DNA of 64,000 nucleotides, from assembly GCF_000308835.1 (NCBI RefSeq), contig NZ_BAGN01000177.1, forward strand, positions 1-64,000, written 5' to 3'. The notes beneath the pieces were generated by a model. The model was not told where the DNA came from. It did not search any database and saw only the letters and a program-made list of their open reading frames with translations. This document shows, piece after piece, positions 60,645 through 64,000 of the stretch (its first letter is position 1; the number at the start of each line of letters is the position of its first letter). The DNA is from Nocardia vinacea NBRC 16497. Its GTDB lineage: Bacteria > Actinomycetota > Actinomycetes > Mycobacteriales > Mycobacteriaceae. Both the position numbers and the translations under genes were made by a program.

Positions 60645-61601
60645 CTAGCCCTTGTGGGCCTTGACCGCTTCGGTCAGCTGCGGGGCGACATTGAACAGAT
60701 CGCCGACGATGCCGTAGTCCGCGATCTCGAAGATCGGGGCCTCTTCGTCCTTGTTGACCGCGACGATGGTCTTCGAGGTCTGCATACCGGCGCGGTGCTG
60801 GATGGCGCCGGAGATGCCGAGGGCGATGTAGAGCTGCGGGGAGACCGTCTTACCGGTCTGACCGACCTGGAACTGGCCCGGGTAGTAGCCCGAGTCGACG
60901 GCGGCACGCGAAGCGCCGACGGCGGCGCCGAGCGAATCGGCCAGCGCCTCGACGACCGCGAAGTTGTCGGCGGAACCGACACCGCGACCACCGGAGACGA
61001 CAATGCTCGCCTCGGTGAGCTCCGGACGGTCGCCACCGACGATCGGCTCGCGCGAGGTCACCTTCACGACGCCCTCTTCCTGCGCGGGCACCTCGACGGT
61101 CACCTTCTCACCCGCACCGGCCGCGGCGGTCGCCTCGACGGCACCCGGACGCACCGAGATCACCGGCACGTCGCCGGTGGCCTTGGCGTCGACGGTGAAC
61201 GCACCACCGAAGATGGAGTGCACGACCGAACCGTCGGACTTGACGTCGATGACATCGACGAGCAGGCCGGAGCCGATGCGCGCGGCGAGGCGGCCCGACA
61301 CCTCCTTGCCCTCGGCGGTGGCGGCGACGATCACGGCGGCCGGGGAAATCGACTCGACCAGACCGGCGAGCACGTCGACCTTCGGGGTGACCAGGAAGTT
61401 CTCGACATCGTCGGATTCGGCGATGTAGATCTTCGCGGCGCCCGCGGCGGCCAGCGCGTCGGCCAGCTTCTCGCCGGTACCGGCCGGGCCGGTCACGACG
61501 GCGGCGGGCTCACCCAGCGCGCTCGCGGCGGTGAGCAGTTCGGTGCTGACCTTCTTGATCGCACCGTCGGCGTGCTCGACGAGCACAAGTACTTCTGCCA
61601 T
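60645..61601 (-). CDS. etfA: Electron transfer flavoprotein alpha subunit
   Basis: This 318-residue FixB-type subunit binds FAD: the C-terminal domain shows IVVSGGRGVGSADNF, GYYPGQFQVGQTGKTVSPQL and ALGISGAIQHRAGMQ. It takes electrons from acyl-CoA dehydrogenases and passes them to the membrane ETF dehydrogenase. It is 32 bases downstream of etfB in one transcript, with a strong terminator after it. Confidence 0.96.
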   Translation of the reverse strand: MAEVLVLVEHADGAIKKVSTELLTAASALGEPAAVVTGPAGTGEKLADALAAAGAAKIYIAESDDVENFLVTPKVDVLAGLVESISPAAVIVAATAEGKEVSGRLAARIGSGLLVDVIDVKSDGSVVHSIFGGAFTVDAKATGDVPVISVRPGAVEATAAAGAGEKVTVEVPAQEEGVVKVTSREPIVGGDRPELTEASIVVSGGRGVGSADNFAVVEALADSLGAAVGASRAAVDSGYYPGQFQVGQTGKTVSPQLYIALGISGAIQHRAGMQTSKTIVAVNKDEEAPIFEIADYGIVGDLFNVAPQLTEAVKAHKG

Positions 61602-61633
61602 TTGTGTTCTCTCCTAAGCAGTCTCGGGCGGGA

Positions 61634-62419
61634 TCAGATGATCTTCTGACCGACCAGGTACGCGGCGATCTTGGTGCCGCCGTCGCCCTCGTCCGCGATC
61701 TTCTCGCCCGCGGTGCGCGGGGGCTTCGGGGTGGCCGCGGTGACGGCGGTGCCCGAGTTGGCCACACCGACGGTCGACGGGTCGACGCCCAGATCGGCCA
61801 GCGTGAAGGTCTGCACTTCCTTCTTCTTCGCGGCCATGATGCCCTTGAAGGAGGGGAAGCGCGGCTCGTTGATCTTCTCGGTGACGCTGACGATGGCCGG
61901 GAGGGTGGCCTCCAGCTTGAATACGCCCTCGTCGGTCTCCCGCTCACCGGTGATCTTGCTGCCGTCGACGGTCAGCTTGCGCAGGTGCGTCAGCTGCGGC
62001 AGGCCCAGGTACTCGGCGATGATCGCGGGGACAGCACCGGCGCGACCGTCGGTGGCCTCGTTGCCCGCGATGACCAGCTCGACACCCTCGACCTGGCCCA
62101 GCGCGCTGGCCAGCACCCACGCGGTCTGCACGGCGTCGGAGCCGTGGATCGCCGGATCGTTGATGTGGATGGCCTTGTCGGCGCCCATGGACAGCGCCTT
62201 GCGGATGGCCTCGGTGGCCCGGTCCGGACCGGCGGCCAGCACGGTGACCTCGCCGCCCTGGGCCTCCTTGATCAGCAGCGCTTCTTCGACGGCGCGCTCG
62301 TTGATCTCGTCGAGGACGGCGTCGGCGGCTTCGCGATCGAGGGTGAAATCACCGTCGGTCAGCTTGCGCTCGGACCAGGTGTCGGGAACCTGCTTGATGA
62401 GTACGACGATGTTCGGCAT
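61634..62419 (-). CDS. etfB: Electron transfer flavoprotein beta subunit
   Basis: This 261-residue FixA-type subunit has MPNIVVLIKQVPDTWSE, ADAVLDEINERAVEEAL, VIAGNEATDGRAGAVPA (the AMP/FAD contact region) and a basic C-terminal loop (GIMAAKKKEVQTF). ATG 62419 is preferred; an AGGAGG lies 13 bases upstream, somewhat far. It is the first gene of etfBA and divergent from the methyltransferase, with a palindrome between. Confidence 0.96.
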   Translation of the reverse strand: MPNIVVLIKQVPDTWSERKLTDGDFTLDREAADAVLDEINERAVEEALLIKEAQGGEVTVLAAGPDRATEAIRKALSMGADKAIHINDPAIHGSDAVQTAWVLASALGQVEGVELVIAGNEATDGRAGAVPAIIAEYLGLPQLTHLRKLTVDGSKITGERETDEGVFKLEATLPAIVSVTEKINEPRFPSFKGIMAAKKKEVQTFTLADLGVDPSTVGVANSGTAVTAATPKPPRTAGEKIADEGDGGTKIAAYLVGQKII

Positions 62420-62519
62420 CGGTCTTCGTCGACCTCCTGTTCTGGTTACACGTGTGGTGGTCGCACGAGCAGCGCCGTACGTCCTTGGTTGTAGCTCAGG
62501 GCGTGACACTACCCTACGT

Positions 62520-62541
62520 TAAGTTACTCATGGGTAACTTA
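62520..62541. promoter_or_regulatory. TAAGTTAC-TCATGG-GTAACTTA palindrome
   Basis: Perfect 8-base arms with a 6-base spacer lie in the divergent etfB/methyltransferase region. The shape fits a TetR-family operator, as often found for fatty-acid oxidation genes. The regulator is not in the window. Confidence 0.6.
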
Positions 62542-62609
62542 GTCGCTTCTCTCTCACAACGGCGATCCTGGCGATAATGTGCGGCCGCCTTACCAGTAAC
62601 GTCGGAGCG

Positions 62610-63413
62610 ATGAGCGAGGCTGTGATCCCTGCCGCAGTGGGCACCACCCCGGGCATTACTCCCGAGTCGGCCGTGGAGCCGTTGCCGCTGACCGGCGAGC
62701 GGACCGTACCCGGCATCGCCGAGGAGAACTATTGGTTCCGTCGGCACGAGATCGTCTACGCACGCCTGCTCGAGCATTGTGCCGGAAAGACGGTGCTGGA
62801 GGCCGGATCCGGTGAGGGTTACGGCGCGAACATGATCGCCGATGTGGCCACCAAGGTGATCGGCCTCGACTACGACACCAGCGCGGTCGAGCACGTGCGT
62901 GCCCGCTACCCGCGTGTGGAGATGATCCAGGGCAACCTCGCCGCGTTGCCGCTGGAGGACGAGTCGGTCGATGTCGTGGTGAATTTCCAAGTGATCGAAC
63001 ACCTCTGGGATCAGGGCCAGTTCATCCAGGAATGCCTGCGAGTGCTGCGACCCGGCGGTGAACTGCTGATCAGCACGCCCAATCGGATCACCTTCTCCCC
63101 CGGCCGCGATACCCCGCTCAACCCCTTCCACACCCGCGAACTCAACGCCGCCGAACTCACCGAACTGCTCGTCGACGCGGGTTTCCGGGTCACGCTCATG
63201 ACCGGGGTGCATCACGGCCCGACGCTGAAGGCGTTGGACGCCAAGCACGGTGGCTCGTTCATCGATGCGCAGATCGAGCGCGCGCTGGCCGGGGAGCCGT
63301 GGCCCGCCGAGCTGACCACCGATGTCGCCGCGGTCGCCATCGACGATTTCGCACTGATCACCGAGGACATCGATGCGAGCCTCGATCTGGTCGCCATCGC
63401 GGTGAAGCCGTGA
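62610..63413 (+). CDS. SAM-dependent methyltransferase (MGLP-cluster type)
   Basis: This is a 267-residue class I methyltransferase. Motif I is VLEAGSGEGYGANMIADVAT, followed by GLDYDTSAVEHV, QGNLAALPLEDESVDVVVNF and VLRPGGELLISTPNRI. It precedes and overlaps a GH57-type gene, as Rv3030-Rv3031 do in Mycobacterium, where the region is tied to methylglucose lipopolysaccharide synthesis. ATG 62610 is the likely start, though the ribosome site is poor (GGAGCG directly adjacent), so it may be leaderless. Confidence 0.88.
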   Translation: MSEAVIPAAVGTTPGITPESAVEPLPLTGERTVPGIAEENYWFRRHEIVYARLLEHCAGKTVLEAGSGEGYGANMIADVATKVIGLDYDTSAVEHVRARYPRVEMIQGNLAALPLEDESVDVVVNFQVIEHLWDQGQFIQECLRVLRPGGELLISTPNRITFSPGRDTPLNPFHTRELNAAELTELLVDAGFRVTLMTGVHHGPTLKALDAKHGGSFIDAQIERALAGEPWPAELTTDVAAVAIDDFALITEDIDASLDLVAIAVKP

Positions 63414-64000
63414 GTGAAGTTCCCGGCCAGTTCACTCTGGTCCTGCATTCCCATCTGCCCTGGCTGGCCCACCACGGCCGCTGGCCGGTCGGCGAGGAAT
63501 GGCTCTACCAATCCTGGGCCGCCTCTTACCTTCCGGTCGTCGATGTGCTGAGAACCCTTGCCGCGGAAGGCCGTTCACATCTGCTCAGCCTCGGCATCAC
63601 GCCGGTGCTCGCCGCCCAGTTGGACGATCCGCATTGCCTTGCGGGCATGCATCATTGGCTCGGCAACTGGCAGCTGCGCGCCGACGAGGCCGCGATGGCG
63701 GGCAATATCGCACTCGGCGGGCATGAGCACCGACTGGCGGCGGCGGCACTCGCGGAATTCGAACAGCACTGGCGCCACGGCGCGGCGCCGGTCTGGCGGC
63801 AGCTCATCGACGCCGAGGCCATCGAACTGCTCGGCGGCCCGCTCGCGCACCCGTTCCAGCCGCTGCTGCACCCGCGACTGCGCGCCTTCCAGCTCAGCGA
63901 GGGCCTGGTCGATGCCCGGCAGCGCTGGGGCCACACCCCGACCGGCATCTGGGCGCCCGAATGCGGCTACACCCCCGGCATGGAGACCGGATACGCGGCC
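63410..64000 (+). CDS. GH57-type 1,4-alpha-glucan branching enzyme, N-terminal part
   Basis: The first 197 codons are present and the gene runs off the window. FTLVLHSHLPWLAHHGRWPV and the later GIWAPECGYTPGMETGY segment are marks of the GH57 branching-enzyme/DUF1957 family. GTG 63410 overlaps the methyltransferase stop (GTGA), fixing the start. It is the counterpart of mycobacterial Rv3031, which acts in methylglucose lipopolysaccharide synthesis. Confidence 0.9.
   Translation, partial: MSEVPGQFTLVLHSHLPWLAHHGRWPVGEEWLYQSWAASYLPVVDVLRTLAAEGRSHLLSLGITPVLAAQLDDPHCLAGMHHWLGNWQLRADEAAMAGNIALGGHEHRLAAAALAEFEQHWRHGAAPVWRQLIDAEAIELLGGPLAHPFQPLLHPRLRAFQLSEGLVDARQRWGHTPTGIWAPECGYTPGMETGYAA

Overview
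The window is GC-rich actinobacterial DNA with GGAGG-type ribosome sites, many GTG starts and many four-base ATGA/GTGA gene overlaps. It most likely comes from Nocardia or a close mycolate-containing relative. The right end carries a methyltransferase and a GH57-type glucan branching enzyme divergent from etfBA, with a GNAT and a PlsC acyltransferase nearby, which resembles the neighbourhood known in Mycobacterium. Cutinase-family proteins, DUF5753/DUF397 pairs and a DUF732 fragment fit the same group. Species-level placement is inference.

Left part (1-18.9 kb) is accessory. A tightly coupled minus-strand operon (7.0 to 0.7 kb) runs from a 32-residue hydrophobic peptide through a glycine-zipper secreted protein, a cutinase, a lipase-fold protein without its serine, a frameshifted membrane protein and a 27-residue ORF to a ParA-like/BTAD fusion. 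XRE and ricin-like secreted genes follow, then a full group II intron (10.6-13.0 kb). A second coupled operon of orphan genes (17.4 to 13.3 kb) stands divergent from an XRE-DUF5753/DUF397 pair.

The 18.9-28.1 kb block looks like an undescribed biosynthetic locus. A minus-strand operon encodes an unusual cytochrome P450, a ferredoxin with an unknown C-terminal domain, a 6PGDH-type reductase, a nucleotidyltransferase-fold protein, a cupin, an amidohydrolase, a methyltransferase and GalE. Divergent from it are an XRE regulator and an HD phosphohydrolase, with palindromes between.

The 28.3-42.4 kb stretch is a mosaic. It holds decayed DUF732 and PstS genes, a sortase, an ice-binding-like secreted protein with extreme repeats, a second cutinase preceded by two more tiny hydrophobic peptides, and a 5.4-kb catabolic block (two alpha/beta hydrolases, an Old Yellow Enzyme, TetR, a quinone reductase) framed by 57-bp direct repeats. 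Next to it lie a tRNA-Ala 3' fragment with a terminator and three related copies of one small ORF.

The 43-53.4 kb stretch carries a multicopper oxidase, a two-ABM-domain membrane protein, a fused molybdenum hydroxylase and its FAD subunit, an MFS exporter and an HFCD flavoprotein. Just upstream of the flavoprotein is a 12-codon gene, MIETGVDDGPTC, with a perfect ribosome site and its own hairpin. This is the best candidate for a new minimal peptide-modification system.

The right end (53.6-64 kb) is core-like: acyltransferases, NDH-2 with a LysR regulator, a DrrAB-type ABC exporter with a PadR regulator, etfBA with a strong terminator, and the methyltransferase/GH57 pair, which is cut by the window end.
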